This document shows positions 23,823 through 34,972 of a DNA stretch of 64,000 bases, piece by piece. Both the position numbers and the translations under genes were made by a program. Source of the stretch: Delphinapterus leucas (taxonomy: Eukaryota > Chordata > Mammalia > Artiodactyla > Monodontidae); NCBI RefSeq assembly GCF_002288925.2, contig NW_022098069.1:81011730-81075729 (forward strand), read 5' to 3'. Numbering within the stretch: the stretch's first letter is position 1; each line of letters opens with the position of its first letter. The notes under the pieces were generated by a model that saw only the letters and a list, made by a program, of their open reading frames with translations, made no database searches and was not told the DNA's origin.

Positions 23823-24445
23823 AATAGAAATCAACAAGGATATAGAAGAATAAACAACACCATCAACCAACTGGAACTAATTAATATCTATAGAACACTA
23901 CACTCTACAGCAGGATATACAGACTTTTCAAGTGCAGGTGGAACATTCACCAACATAGACCATTTGGGGAGTTATAAAAACCACTTCAACAAATTGAAAA
24001 GAAATGAAATAATACCAAGTATGTCCTTTAAATATAATGGAATTAAAGTAGACTAATAACAAAAAGATAACAGAAAAATCTTCCAACATCTGAAAATTAA
24101 ACAGTACATTTCTAAATAATTCATGGGTCAAAAAGGAAGTCTCAAGAAAAAAACAGAAAATACTGAGAACTGAATGAAAGCAATAATATATCAAAATTTG
24201 TGACCACAGCAGTTCTTAGAGAGAAAGCACTAAAGCAATGCTAAGGCAATGGAACAGCTAAAGCAATGCTAAGGGTGAAGTTTATAAATGCTCATATTAG
24301 AGCAGAAGAAGTCTCAAGTTAATAGTTTAAATTTCCACCTTAAGAAAGTAAAATTTAAAAATCTAAATAAACCTAAACCAAGCAGAAGGAAAGAACTAAC
24401 AAAGAGCCGAAATCAATGAAATTGAAAACAGACCTTTAGCAGATA
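23823..24445 (+). mobile_element. L1M ORF2 segment, plus strand (inverted relative to neighbour)
   Basis: TTTTCAAGTGCAGGTGGAAC, ATTCACCAACATAGACCATT, AAGGAAGTCTCAAGAAAAAA and AAATCAATGAAATTGAAAAC match the linker region between the endonuclease and RT parts of an L1M ORF2. It carries many stops. The duplicated phrase TAAAGCAATGCTAAGG appears twice around 24229-24277, a local tandem duplication. Confidence 0.75.
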
Positions 24446-27307
24446 CCTACATTTAGAAATGGGGTAAATCAGTGAAAGACTAAGGAGTTATGAGATAGGA
24501 AAGAAAAAAAAAAGAGAGAGAGATAACTTTCTTTGGATTTTAGGGAGAATTTTCAAGAGAAATATGCTGGTCAGGGATGTTAATACTGCAAATATCCAGC
24601 AGAAAAATCAAAAGCAGTGGATTAAGTGTGACAGTTAGGGAGTCATTCTTGATTTTTAATACAATGATAAAGTCAAGGTGGTGTAGAAGTGAGACTTCAA
24701 TTATCCGAATGGTGAGTAAGAGATAAAGATATGGAAATAACTTTGTTGACTCTCTTGAGGAGTGAGTGGGAGCTTGATCGGGTGCAGGATGAAAGGTGTT
24801 TTAGTATATTTTACAACTGACCATGATTGAAGGTCTTAGCAAAGAGCCACAGGGAAGGAGTAAATAGAAGACGAATTATTAGAAGATGAAAGAATAGAAG
24901 AGGAAATGATCAATAGAACAAGATTAAGGAAATGTAGGTGTGATGGGTCACCAGAATAGGCTGGAGGTGTCGTGGTTGGGGACGGCAGGAAGAGGTTAAT
25001 CTGGAAAAGGGGAATGGCAATTCATCCTTTGAAAAGAGAAATGATTAGCAAATCATGGAAAATGTAGAGAGATTTTTACAGAGGTGGATAGCAACCTTAA
25101 GTTCATATTAGAGCGTTGTTATTTGTAAATTAAGAGGCAAAGTTAACTCACTCTTTTAGTGGGAGAGTCAGAATGGCCTTAGGGCCTTCAGAGTTGGTGA
25201 AAATGCTGCAGTACCTGTAATTAAGACATGTATAAGGATTTATTTATGTATGAATAAAAAGAACACTGTTTAGCACAGAAGACCCAACTGAAGTTAGAGG
25301 CAATGACTTTTAATGAAACAAGGAAGCATGACTAAATAATTTCTCCAAAATCTAGTGGCAAAACGTCTCCACCACTTTTATGGTATAAGAGGAAAAGGAC
25401 TGGAATCTGACAAGGAGATGGACTTTGGATATCAATTAATGGGTACCTAAAATTTACAGCCTTTCTATGACAATAATTGAGTTATGAAAGTAATAGGAGA
25501 CATTTACTATTTCTGAATATCTAACATAATTCAATATACTTTTAATACTTTCACTCGTATTATAACCTGCCATCTTAGCTCAGTTATTTTCAGTTATTTT
25601 TATTTCTCTCCTGTATTTTCCTGGACTTCTTTATTTCTTTTTCTCTCCCATAGTTTTACCTGTCTCTTTATTCCACCACTTTCCTTTCTTTTTATTATAG
25701 ATTTATAATAAAATTATAAATTTTATTTATAATTCTCTCTCTCCTCATTCCTCCATCTAACTCTCCTAGAAATCTATATTTTAGCTTATTTAAATGTCGG
25801 TATTTTCTCCACACTTTAAAAAGTTGAACTCTCTAAGAAAAGAAATACTTATAAAGCTATGATTTAAAAAATTAAGGAAAACGCTTTAATATTATAGCAA
25901 TCTAATTCTACCATATTAATTTTTAACCCATACTCAGATTTTCTGCAAAATCTAATTTAAAAAACTGAAATCATGAGAGCAGGACAAGTTTATCAAAATA
26001 ATCAATAGTAATAAGTGTCCTTTTCTCCATATTTGATTATTACTTGACATATCATTTTTATCATTTTTATCCACATCCATTAAATCATAGAACTTTTCAA
26101 GGAAAAGAGGAAAGCACTTTACTTGAAGTTTTTTTTTTACTTTACTTGAAGTTTTAATTTTTAATCATAAATATTGGTAGCAATGCAGTTAACAAAAAAG
26201 ACAAAGAAATTCAGCCTTGCATATGAGCAGAGATAATTTCTTGTGCCACAAAGTTCTACTAGATTTTTAGAATTTTACTATTGTCTAAGGCGTGATGAAT
26301 CTGATGATAATAAGAATCTGCATCAGAACAATGTTAATACTTTGATTCACATTTTCAATTTAATTAAAATTCTTCCCTGTCTTTAGATTGTTCTCCTTTA
26401 TATCTGAAGTAAAATCCCTTTGTATCCTCTGCCTGTGAGCCCAAACTGATTTATGTAGCTCCGCTGGTAGACAGTTCAAAAACATGCTTAGAATAGTTTA
26501 TTCCATTTTCGCTGTTTTGATTTAAATACATGCTTCAAACATCAAGGGCAATCGCTTCCTGAGGCCTATAGGAAAACTGTACAAAGTTTCTTTCTAGTTT
26601 CCTCAGTAATTGTGGTAGTACTAAACCCACTAGCATGCCTAAGCTGTTATGGAACAATTATAACTAGAAATGACATCAAACAAAGCTGAAAAGCATAGCC
26701 TGTGAGACATATTTTTCACAGAAATGAGGGCTCAGGCTTATAAAACCTTGTTGAAACTCTTGGACTTGCACTCGAGTTCAACTGAAATGAAGGTGCAAAT
26801 ATAACATTTTAATTTATAAATTGTATAGCCAATTCTGTTAGTAGCAGAGAAGATTACAAAAATGTCATCTCCAATTAAAAGGCAAAGAATCTGAAGGGCA
26901 CACAAGAAAACAGTAATAAATATCATTCTCTTCATAATTCTACGTTGTGAAGAAGACATTGATTACTCAAAGTCAAATCATAATCTTTGGAATCAAGTAT
27001 TCCTCCATGTTCAAAATATATAATAAGAAATATACAAAGATTGATAAATTGTTTAATGTGGAAAATCTGACGTGTTCATTTTGGCTGCCATGGAAGATAA
27101 CACTTTTATATAAAACTATATTTCTCAGTGGCCAATGATACTGCAGTTAATTATGGACTCTTTAACACAAACACAGAACAAATGAGTAGTTTTAGAGAAG
27201 CACCCTACAAATTATATAGTGAATTCCCCAACATCAACTTCTTTATTTACTTATTAAACCCTTATCTGGTTTGCATTTGCCAAGCACTCTTTTAAGCACC
27301 TTCTGAA
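24446..27307. other. AT-rich sequence without recognised features
   Basis: No repeat family or exon recognised in about 2.9 kb. ACTTTACTTGAAGTTTT is repeated at 26120 and 26140. Short frames at 26738-26959 and 26947-27138 have no motif. Confidence 0.45.
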
Positions 27308-27309
27308 TA

Positions 27310-27623
27310 CAGACAGACCTCAGGGATATTGCCTGTTCAATTCCAGACCACCACAATAAACCAAATACTGCAATAAAGTGAGTCACACGAATTTTTTAGT
27401 TTCCCAGTGAATATAAAATTTATGTTTACACTACCCTGTAGCCTATTAAGTGTGCAATAGCATTATGTCTGAAAAAAAATGTATATACCTTAACTAAAAA
27501 ATACTTTATTGCTACAAATTGCTAACCATCATCTGACAATGCAGGGCTGCCACAAACCTTCAATTTTTAAAAAACATAATAGCAGCAAGATGCTATAAAG
27601 TGCAATAAAATGAGGTATGCCTG
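27310..27623. mobile_element. Tigger-type (TcMar) MITE with both ends
   Basis: Terminal inverted repeats CAGACAGACCTC (left) and GAGGTATGCCTG (right) enclose about 314 bp that include TTCCAGACCACCACAATAAA and GAGTCACACGAATTTTTTAG, as in Tigger1 ends. TA target dinucleotides flank it at 27308-27309 and 27624-27625. The transposase is absent, so this is an internally deleted, non-autonomous copy of an old mammalian mariner-like family. Confidence 0.85.
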
Positions 27624-27644
27624 TACAAACTTATTTACTGTTCA

Positions 27645-27800
27645 TAAAAATCCTAAAGCTATACACTGTTAGTGCCACAATTTTACATATAAGGAAACTG
27701 AAGCACAAAGGGGTGAGTAAATTGCTCAAGGTACTAAGTGTCAGAGCCAGATTGTAAACAGCTTCTAAGATGGGATTCAAATCCAGGTACTCTATGTCTT
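27645..27800 (-). mobile_element. MIR SINE remnant
   Basis: TTTTACATATAAGGAAACTG, TCAGAGCCAGATTG and GGGATTCAAATCCAGGTACT read as the complement of MIR, including its tRNA-like B-box part (GGTTCGAATCC). Confidence 0.75.
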
Positions 27801-27974
27801 TCCTTTAGCAGTGGCTATGTCAGCTACTGCTTAAAAGAACGCAAATTTAGGGCCACAGTTCTCTACGTATTACCCACATTCATCGATCTTGGATAATTAA
27901 ACATTGTCATCAAGGTGCCCGTCATCTGCTTTTCTTCCTTCCTCCCCCTCCCACTCATCACCTTTTTCTCTTCT

Positions 27975-28095
27975 TTATTCTTTCAATGCTCAATGAGCAT
28001 CAGGCATTTTGCCGAGGCTCTGAGGATCCAAAAACAACAAGCTCTCAAAATGTTTAAAACAAATACAATACACAGAGAGGCACATAGACTAGTGT
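27975..28095 (-). mobile_element. L2 LINE 3'-end remnant
   Basis: CAATGAGCATCAGGCATTTT, CTCTGAGGATCCAAAAACAA and AAGCTCTCAAAATG resemble the complement of the L2 end (GAGCACCTACTATGTGCCAG ... GGGATACAAAGATGAA). Confidence 0.45.
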
Positions 28096-29297
28096 GATCT
28101 GTACGTAGGTGCTTACATCATATTAAGAGGCCCACAAGATGAAAAACCTTACTGCCCTGGATGTAGGACCTTCCTAGATTTCCTGAAAGTGAAAACTGAA
28201 GGGGGCTTTGTGAATAAGTGGTGATAAAATAAACAGCAGGGGGCTGGATAGCAAAGAGCAAATGATACAAAGATGAGAGAACATGAACAGTTCTAGGAAC
28301 TGCAAGTATTATATTATAGAATCAGAAAGTTAAGCAGGAATTAGAGCATTAAGACACAAGTTGAGAAGGTAAGATTTTAGTCTCCAGATTGCACAAGATA
28401 TTGAAGAATTTCAATTAGGGAAGTATCTAAATTCTGTGTAGTAATAAGATCATCCTAGAAAATTCACCAGTTAAACATGAGGATACATTTAATCATTCAC
28501 ATGTGAAATTCCTAATGCAGACAACTTGACCAGAGCAGGAAAATGAAGAGGAGCCATGTGCAGAAAACACCAAAAAATTGGTGACAAGTATAGTTTAGGA
28601 TGTTTATTTTTTGAGGTAACTGTCGGCCACTCAGGCAGTGATGTAGAGTGATATTAAAATAGCAATTAAAGAAAGCCCTAGACTCAAGGTAGACCTCTTG
28701 GAGTCTCCAGCTTATGGAGGAGAGTTGAAGTCACTAGAAATGGTAAGAATTCTCAGAAAGATTGTATAAAATGGAAAGAAAAAAGGGCGAAAGATCGAAC
28801 TGCAGAATGCACTAATATTTAAAGCGTGGGCTTCAGGTGAGAAACTCAGGAAGAAGATTGAGAAAGATTGGGTAGGTAAGAGGGAAATCAGAACAGACAG
28901 GGCCAGGGAAACCAAGATGACAGAGATTGTATGAAGTATGGAGAGCTAAAGGCTTTCAGATGATACAGCAATAATAAGAATGGACTAAGTAAATACGGCA
29001 ACAAAGATATAATCAGCAACAGAAGCGAACAGTTTCGGTGACTGGTTGGAGTGAAAGATATTGTAGCAATGTGAATACTGAATAAGTAAAGAAGAGGAGA
29101 AGAAAGCAAGTATATCGTACTTTTCCAGAACGCCTTAGCCACACACTTCCTCGGCTTCCTCACTCCAATAAAGCTTCTCCTCCCTTCACATTCATTCTTT
29201 CCCAAAGTATTCCAGCCACAGCTGAAACTTACCATTAAGGGAAGTTTCTTCACCCGCAACCACAGTGTACTATCCACAAGCTCTCTCACACACTATG
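28096..29297. other. No gene or recognised repeat
   Basis: A-rich on the plus strand. The 133-codon minus frame at 28888-29289 is the longest in this part. Its Ser/Leu/Pro-rich content follows from purine-rich DNA and shows no motif. Confidence 0.45.
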
Positions 29298-30428
29298 TGT
29301 GATACTGTGGCATAAAAAGAAATATATATATGTGGCCTTCATCCACTATTCCTGGCACAGAGCTCCTAAAACCTGTGAAAATGAGTTAAGGAAACCTCAC
29401 TTAACACGGAGTCAGGAAGTCCTGAAGGGGGAGCTCTCACCCACGTGACTCTCACCGCAGCTTACAGACCCCAGCAGGACAGATCTTCTGATCCAACAAT
29501 AGGCTGCCCGCCTTCTGCAGCCAGTGAAGAACCACCACAGTCCTCCCTAACTTCCTCCTTTCCTCTAGAAGAGCAAGCCCTTCTCCTGTGTTCTCTGGAC
29601 TTGGCTATTTGCTTGTCCTGAATCGCAGTTCTCTGCCATTACCAAATAAACTTATTCTGCTGGTAAAATGACCGGCTCTTTTGTTTTTTTAGAGGTCAGC
29701 AAACCCTTGGAGTTTTCAAAGTGAGGAGAAGGACAGCAATAAAGATATCTTCTGTTATGTTAATGAGGTGACTTTTGGAAAGACCCTAAGGACAGAGCAT
29801 GGTTACCGGGAGAACCAACCCTGTGATTAGAGGGTTGGAACTTGCAGTCCCACCCTCTGGCCTCCAAGGAGGACAGAGGTGCTGGAGGTTGAATTCAATC
29901 ATTAATGGCCAATAATTTTATCAGTCCTGCCTATGTAAGGAAGCCTGCATTAAAAACCCAAAAGGACAGGCTTTGGAGAGCCCCTGGGTTGGCAAACACA
30001 TGGAGATTCAGAGAAACTGGTGTGTTCAGACAGGGCATGGAAGCCCCATGCCCTTTCCCCATGCCTTGCCCTATGCATCTCTTCAATCTGGCTTTTCCTT
30101 AGTTATATCCTATTATTATAAGCCAGTAGTCTAGTAAGTAAAATGTTTCTCTGAGTTCTGTGAGCCACTCTAGCAAATTAGTCGAACCTGAGGAGGGGGT
30201 TATTAGAACCTCCAATCTATGGCCAGTCAGTCAGAAACACACACCTGTGCTTGTGATTGAGTCTGAAGCTGGGGGTTGGGGGGTGGTACAGTTTTGTAGG
30301 ACTGAACCCTTAACCTGTGATCTGATGCTGTCTCCCAGTAGATGGTGTCAGAGTGGAATTAAGTTGTAGGACACCAATCTGGTGTTGCAGAGAATTGCTT
30401 GGTGGTGTGGGGAAAAACCTCCACACAC
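29298..30428 (+). mobile_element. ERVL-type LTR (one long LTR or two adjoining LTR pieces)
   Basis: Starts TGTGATACTGTGGCATAAAA and ends GGGGAAAAACCTCCACACA. The second part (29700-30428) carries phrases I know from ERVL-group LTRs: TATCCTATTATTATAAGCCA, AGTAAGTAAAATGTTTCTCT, GAGTTCTGTGAGCCACTCTA and TTGCTTGGTGGTGTGGGG. An AATAAA with a following T-rich stretch at about 29645-29690 suggests a polyadenylation region in the first part, so two LTRs may be joined. Only LTR sequence is evident and no viral coding region is recognisable. MER21-like is my best but unsure label. Confidence 0.6.
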
Positions 30429-31561
30429 AGCGGAATTGTGATCAGAATTGTAGTTTGCAGTTCAGGTGGGTCGGGGACTTTTTATTATGATTCTGATGGG
30501 CCCACTAGCCTATCCTTAAAGTTAGCGAACAGGATCAGTCCCTGTAATGCACGTAGGATGAGAATGGGGAAAAGTGGCGTTTGAAGGAAAGAGAAACTTT
30601 AAAAAAAAGATGGAGGGATACCACCTGGAAAATAAAGCTAATGTCCACAGCAAAACACTAACCGTACCTTCCTACTTGCCTTTCAATACCTAAAACTGAT
30701 TTCTTCATTTCTCCAATATAGTATATTGGGAAACTCACAGGTTTGAATCAGGTATACCCAGCAAAGATTAACTTGACAACCTGAGTTCTGTCAGACAGTC
30801 TGTCATAAAACGTTTTAGCCTTATGTAAATCTCCATGGAAACCCACTAGGTCCTAGTGCCTAAGGCAATCGTTCGCCCCAAATCCACGATCATGCCCGGG
30901 GAGATGCTGGCCTATGAGGCATTCTGTCACTACCTTGCCACATCATAAAGCTGCAATTACAAGACTTGGAATAAACTCCCTAATCACACCAAGGAATGAG
31001 CTGATTCTGTCACACACAATTCATAACCACAAATCCTGAATGGGTAGGAGAGGGCTGGAGAAAAGGTTCTGTCAAGGCCTGTTGCTCCTGTACCTGACTG
31101 GTGATCAAGCCATGGGAGGAGCCAGTGTTTTTCAATCATGCAGTTTACAAAATCCAGAACCCATGGTCATGTTTCCTCTCCCAGAGTCTGAGCCTGAATC
31201 AGCTGGACCTCTGTCACAGGCCTAGAATGGACAACAGGCAGTGAAGGACCCACACCCCAGTTTCTAAACTCCATGCTGTCTTCCTTGAGAAACTATGCTC
31301 CTGCAAACCTGCTATGTGTGTGGTCCTGCACTTGACTTTGTCCAATGGCAGAATATCTATTTCACATCAAAGTCATTGTTTTTCTTTAGAACAATTACTT
31401 ACCCAAATGCATCCTTGATTATGGAGCAAAAGAATATTTTATAAAGCTTAATCATTCACTTCTTTGTGTATTCTAAAATTTCCTAAATGTACTCACATTT
31501 GGCTTATTTTCCAAGATCTTAGACGAAGAAATCTCCTTTTTGCTTTCCATGCTTAAATCTC
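30429..31561. other. Unassigned, less AT-rich stretch after the LTR
   Basis: Could include degraded proviral leader right after the LTR (GAATTGTGATCAGAATTG resembles text beyond such LTRs). The rest, including TCGTTCGCCCCAAATCCACG near 30869, is not recognised. Short frames (61 codons) have no motif. Confidence 0.35.
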
Positions 31562-31575
31562 ACATCTACGTTCTT

Positions 31576-31777
31576 TTTTTTTTTCGCGGTACGCGGGCCT
31601 CTCACTGCTGTGGCTTCTCCCGTTGCGGAGCACAGGCTCCAGACGCGCAGGCCCAGTGGCCATGGCTCACGGACCCAGCCGCTCCGCGGCACGTGTGATC
31701 CTCCCGGACCGGGGCGCAAACCCGCGGCCCCTGCATCGGCAGGAGGACTCTCAACCACTGCGCCACCAGGGAAGCCC
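31576..31777 (-). mobile_element. CHR-type SINE, young short form
   Basis: Minus-strand copy with a perfect 14-bp target duplication ACATCTACGTTCTT (31562-31575 and 31778-31791), a 13-base tail of mostly T, and intact CpGs (CGCGGTACGCGGGCC, CCGCTCCGCGGC). The exact duplication and CpG retention suggest one of the more recent insertions in the window. The minus 118-codon and plus 172-codon frames that cross it are SINE readthrough. Confidence 0.95.
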
Positions 31778-31791
31778 ACATCTACGTTCTT

Positions 31792-32214
31792 GATCACATA
31801 TTTGCTACAACATAAAAAACTTTTTACAAATTTAATTTTTTGGTTTATGTTTACAACATATATTATTATTAACACTCAGAAAAAAGGCACAAAATTTAAA
31901 CAATGCTATGAATTAGCCAGTGTAAAAACCCAAATAACTAAAACCAAGGTCAAAAAATATAACATTGCCATAAATCTAAAAACACCCCCAATTCCTTTCC
32001 CCAGTCATTGGACTGTCCCACCACTCCACACTGGAAAACTTCTTCTCTTTTACAGTAATCATTTCCTTGTTTATTTGTATGTTTCTTCGTTAAGAATAAA
32101 TAGTAACAATAAAATAGCTGAAAATTAAACATAGTGTTTAGGTCTGTTATTATTTTGATGATGTTGCTGTTCTTATAAAAACTCAGTGGTAAAATATTTC
32201 TTTGGGGGTTTGTT
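31792..32214. other. No gene or recognised repeat
   Basis: AT-rich spacer between a SINE and an L1. Confidence 0.45.
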
Positions 32215-32583
32215 ATTTTTTTCTCAACATCTCTTATTTTTTTATTTAAAATTTTTTAATTAATTTTTTTCCTTTTTATTTCTTTATTGAAATATAGTTT
32301 CATACAATATTATGTCAGTTTCAGGTGTACGACATAGTGATTATACATTTATATACACTGTGAATTTATCACCATGATAAGTCTAATAACCATCTGTCAC
32401 CATACGAACTTATTGCAATATTATTGACTATATTCCCCATGCTTTACATTATGTACCTGGGACTTACTATTTATTTTATAACTTCAAGTTTGTACCTAAT
32501 AATCGCCTTCACCTATTTATTTTTCTCTGTTTTGACTTCTTTCACTTAGCATAATACCCTCTAGGTCCATCCATGTTGTTCCA

Positions 32584-32619
32584 GATATATATATATATAT
32601 ACATACACATATATATCTA
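32584..32619. repeat. TA/CA microsatellite in L1
   Basis: TATATATA then CATACACATATATAT, at the same L1 site as the tracts at 7-86 and 23013-23052. Confidence 0.85.
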
Positions 32620-32810
32620 CATCTTCTTAATCCAGGCATCTATCAATGGACAGTTAGGTTGCTTCCATATCTCAGCTATTGTAAGTGCTGCTATGAACAT
32701 TAGGATGCATAAATCTTTTCAAATTACTGTTTTCATTTTCTCCAGGTAAATATCCAGAAATGGAATGGCTGGGTTGTATGGTCATTCCATGTGTAATTTT
32801 TGAGGAACCC

Positions 32811-33026
32811 TTACACTGTTATCCATAGTGGCTGCATCAACTTACATTCCCACCAGAAGTGTACTAGGATTCCCTTTACTCCACACCCTCTCCAGCATTT
32901 GTTATTTGTAGACTTTTTAATGATGGACATTCTGACCAGAGTGAGGTGGTACCTCATTGTAGTTTTGATTTGCATTTCTCTAATAATTAGCAATGTTGAG
33001 CATCTTTTCACGTTCCTGTTGGCCAT
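32811..33026 (-). pseudogene. L1 ORF2 C-terminal segment with Cys motif
   Basis: A 71-residue open stretch matches the ORF2p C terminus: [14 protein letters not shown], then [18 protein letters not shown]. The latter keeps the L1 CX3CX7HX4C pattern implicated in RNA binding during retrotransposition. It is a relic closed by stops on both sides. Confidence 0.88.
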
Positions 33027-33555
33027 CTGAATATCTTCTTCTCTTCAGGTTCTCTGCCCATCTTGTAAGATTTTTTTTTCATATTGAGTTCTGTGGGTTC
33101 TTTATATATTTTGGATATTAACCCCTTATCAGACATATCATTTGCAAATATCTTTTCCCATTCAGTAGGTTGCCTTTTTATTTTGTTATTTTTCTTTCAC
33201 TGTGCAAATGTTTTCAGTTTGATATAGTCTCACTTGTTTATTTTTGCTTGTTGCCTTTGTCTGAGGAGACAGATCCAAAACAAAAGAACGTTAAGAGCAG
33301 TGTCAAGGAGCATACTGCTTAGGTTTTCTTCTAGGAGTTTTATGGTTTCAGGTCTTACATTTAAGTCTTTAATCCATTTTTGAGTTTACTTTTCATACAG
33401 TGTGTGAAAGTAGTCCACTTTCATTCTTTTGCATGTAGCTGTCCACTTTTCCCAACACCATTTATTTAAGAGACTGTCTCTTCCCTACTGTATATTCTTG
33501 GCTTGTTTGTCATAGATTAATTGCCCATATAAGCCTGGGTTTATTTCTGGGCTCT

Positions 33556-33819
33556 CTATTCTGTTTGATTAATCTGTATGTCTCTTTCTGTGGCAGTAAC
33601 ACACTGTGTGATGGCTGTAGCTTTGTAGTACAGTTTGAAATCAGGGAGCATGATACCTCTTTCTTCTTCTCCCTTAAGATTGCTTTGGCTATTTGGGGTT
33701 TTTTGAGTTTCTATACAAATTTTAGGATTCTTTGTCCTAGTTCTATGTAAAATGCCATTGGTATTTTGATAGGGATTGCATTGAGTCTGTAGATTACTTT
33801 GGATACTATTGATGGACAT
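33556..33819 (-). pseudogene. L1 ORF2 post-RT segment
   Basis: An 87-residue open stretch containing KNPKICIETQKTPNSQSN and GIMLPDFKLYYKA, equivalent to the L1 ORF2p text KTPRIAKAILKKKN-to-GITLPDFKLYYKA. Decayed. Confidence 0.8.
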
Positions 33820-33957
33820 TCTATCAATATTAATTTTTTAACACATGAGCATGTTGTATCTTTCCATTTATTTGTGCCATCTTTAATTTCTTTAACAATG
33901 TCTTATTTTTCAAAGTACAGGTCTATCCCTCCTTGGTTAAATTTATTACTAGGTATT

Positions 33958-34242
33958 TTATTCTTTTTGATGCATTGTAATTGGGATTCTTTTCCTTATT
34001 TTTCTTTCCAGTAGTTTGTTATTAACGTATAAAAAAGAAATATATTTCTGTACATTGACCTTGTATCCTGCAAATTTAGTGAATTCATTTATTAGTTCTA
34101 ATAGTTTTTTGGTGGATTCTTTAGGGTTTTCTATAGATAGTAGCATGTAATCTGCAAATAGTGACAGTTTTACTTCTTCCTTTCCAATTAGGATGCATTT
34201 TATCTCTTTTTCTTGTATGATTGCCATGGCTAGGACTTCCAA
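33958..34242 (-). pseudogene. L1 ORF2 reverse-transcriptase active-site segment, mutated
   Basis: A 94-residue open stretch reads EVLAMAI, then [20 protein letters not shown], then LLELINEF. In active L1s the motif is FADDM, whose aspartates bind the catalytic metals. Here the second Asp is Tyr (FADYM), so this copy would be catalytically dead even if the frame were open. Confidence 0.88.
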
Positions 34243-34456
34243 TACTATGTTGAATGAAAGTGGTGAGAGTGGGCAGCCTTGTCTTATTCCTGATCTTAGA
34301 GGAACAGCTTTCAGCTGTTTACAATTGAGTATGGTATTGGCTGTGGGCTTACATATGGCCTTTATTATGTTGAGATATGTTCCCTCTCCCCACCTTGGTG
34401 AGGATTTTTATTATGAATGGATGTTGAATTTTGTCAAATGCTTTTTCTGCATTTAT

Positions 34457-34648
34457 TCAGGTGATTATATGATGTTTATTCTTTATTTTGTTAAAATGAT
34501 ATATCACATTTATTGATTTGCAGGTGTTGAACCATCTTTGCATCCCTGGAATAAATCCCACTTGATGATGGTATATGATCCTTTTAATGTATTGTTGAAT
34601 TAGGTTTGCTAATATTTTGTTGAAGATTTTTGCATCTATGTTTATCAA
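34457..34648 (-). pseudogene. L1 ORF2 RT N-terminal segment
   Basis: Residues [20 protein letters not shown] and [13 protein letters not shown] are the RT fingers/palm entry of L1 ORF2p (consensus [30 protein letters not shown]). It joins in order with the other ORF2 pieces of the same copy. Confidence 0.88.
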
Positions 34649-34869
34649 AGATACCGGCCTGAATTTTTGTGTGTGTGTGTGTGATATCTTTATCTTGTTT
34701 TGGTATTAGGGTAATACCGGCCTTACAGAATGAGTTCAGAAATGTTCCTTCTCCTTTAAAGGTTTGAAATAGCTTGAGAAAGGTAGGTATTAGCTCTTCT
34801 TTAAGTGTTTGGTAGAATTCACTTGTGAAGCCCTCTGGTCCTGGACTTTTGTTTGTTGGGTGTTTTGTT

Positions 34870-34957
34870 TTGTTATTTTTTTAAATTTATTTATTCATTT
34901 TTGGCTGTGTTGTGTCTTCATTGCTGTGCACGGGCCTTCTCTACTTGTGGCAAGAAC
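34870..34957 (-). mobile_element. Truncated CHR-type SINE, 3' end only
   Basis: TTTTTGGCTGTGTTGTGTCT, TCATTGCTGTGCACGGGCC and TTCTCTACTTGTGG is the 3' portion (minus orientation) of the long-form SINE seen at 47648 and 59032. The tRNA-like head and promoter are missing. It breaks off at a hairpin, AGAACACTC/GAGTGTTCT, at 34953-34972. Confidence 0.8.
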
Positions 34958-34972
34958 ACTCTTGAGTGTTCT

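Larger units (their letters stand above)
32215..34862 (-). mobile_element. L1 LINE, 3' 2.6 kb (3' UTR and ORF2 C-terminal half)
   Basis: The longest L1 copy in the window. The 3'-UTR complement starts near 32260 (TTATTGAAATATAGTTTCAT). ORF2 then runs backwards from about 32600 to 34862, where it stops at a truncated SINE. Residual protein segments can be read in pieces (listed separately), including RT and C-terminal Cys motifs. Frameshifts, stops and an altered RT active-site motif mean it is dead. A TA tract (32584-32600) and a TG run (34668-34682) have grown inside. Confidence 0.92.

Noticed and set aside
28888..29289. A 133-codon minus frame
   Set aside because: Ser/Leu/Pro-rich reading of purine-rich DNA, with no motif or exon context. 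It ends just before the LTR, so it is probably chance.
29298..30428. Active or intact endogenous retrovirus
   Set aside because: Only LTR-like sequence is visible. I find no second LTR at a proviral distance and no recognisable gag, pol or env frames.
34953..34972. Glucocorticoid response element (AGAACA ... TGTTCT)
   Set aside because: The half-sites are separated by eight bases in place of three, so the dimer geometry does not fit. Treated as a hairpin only.
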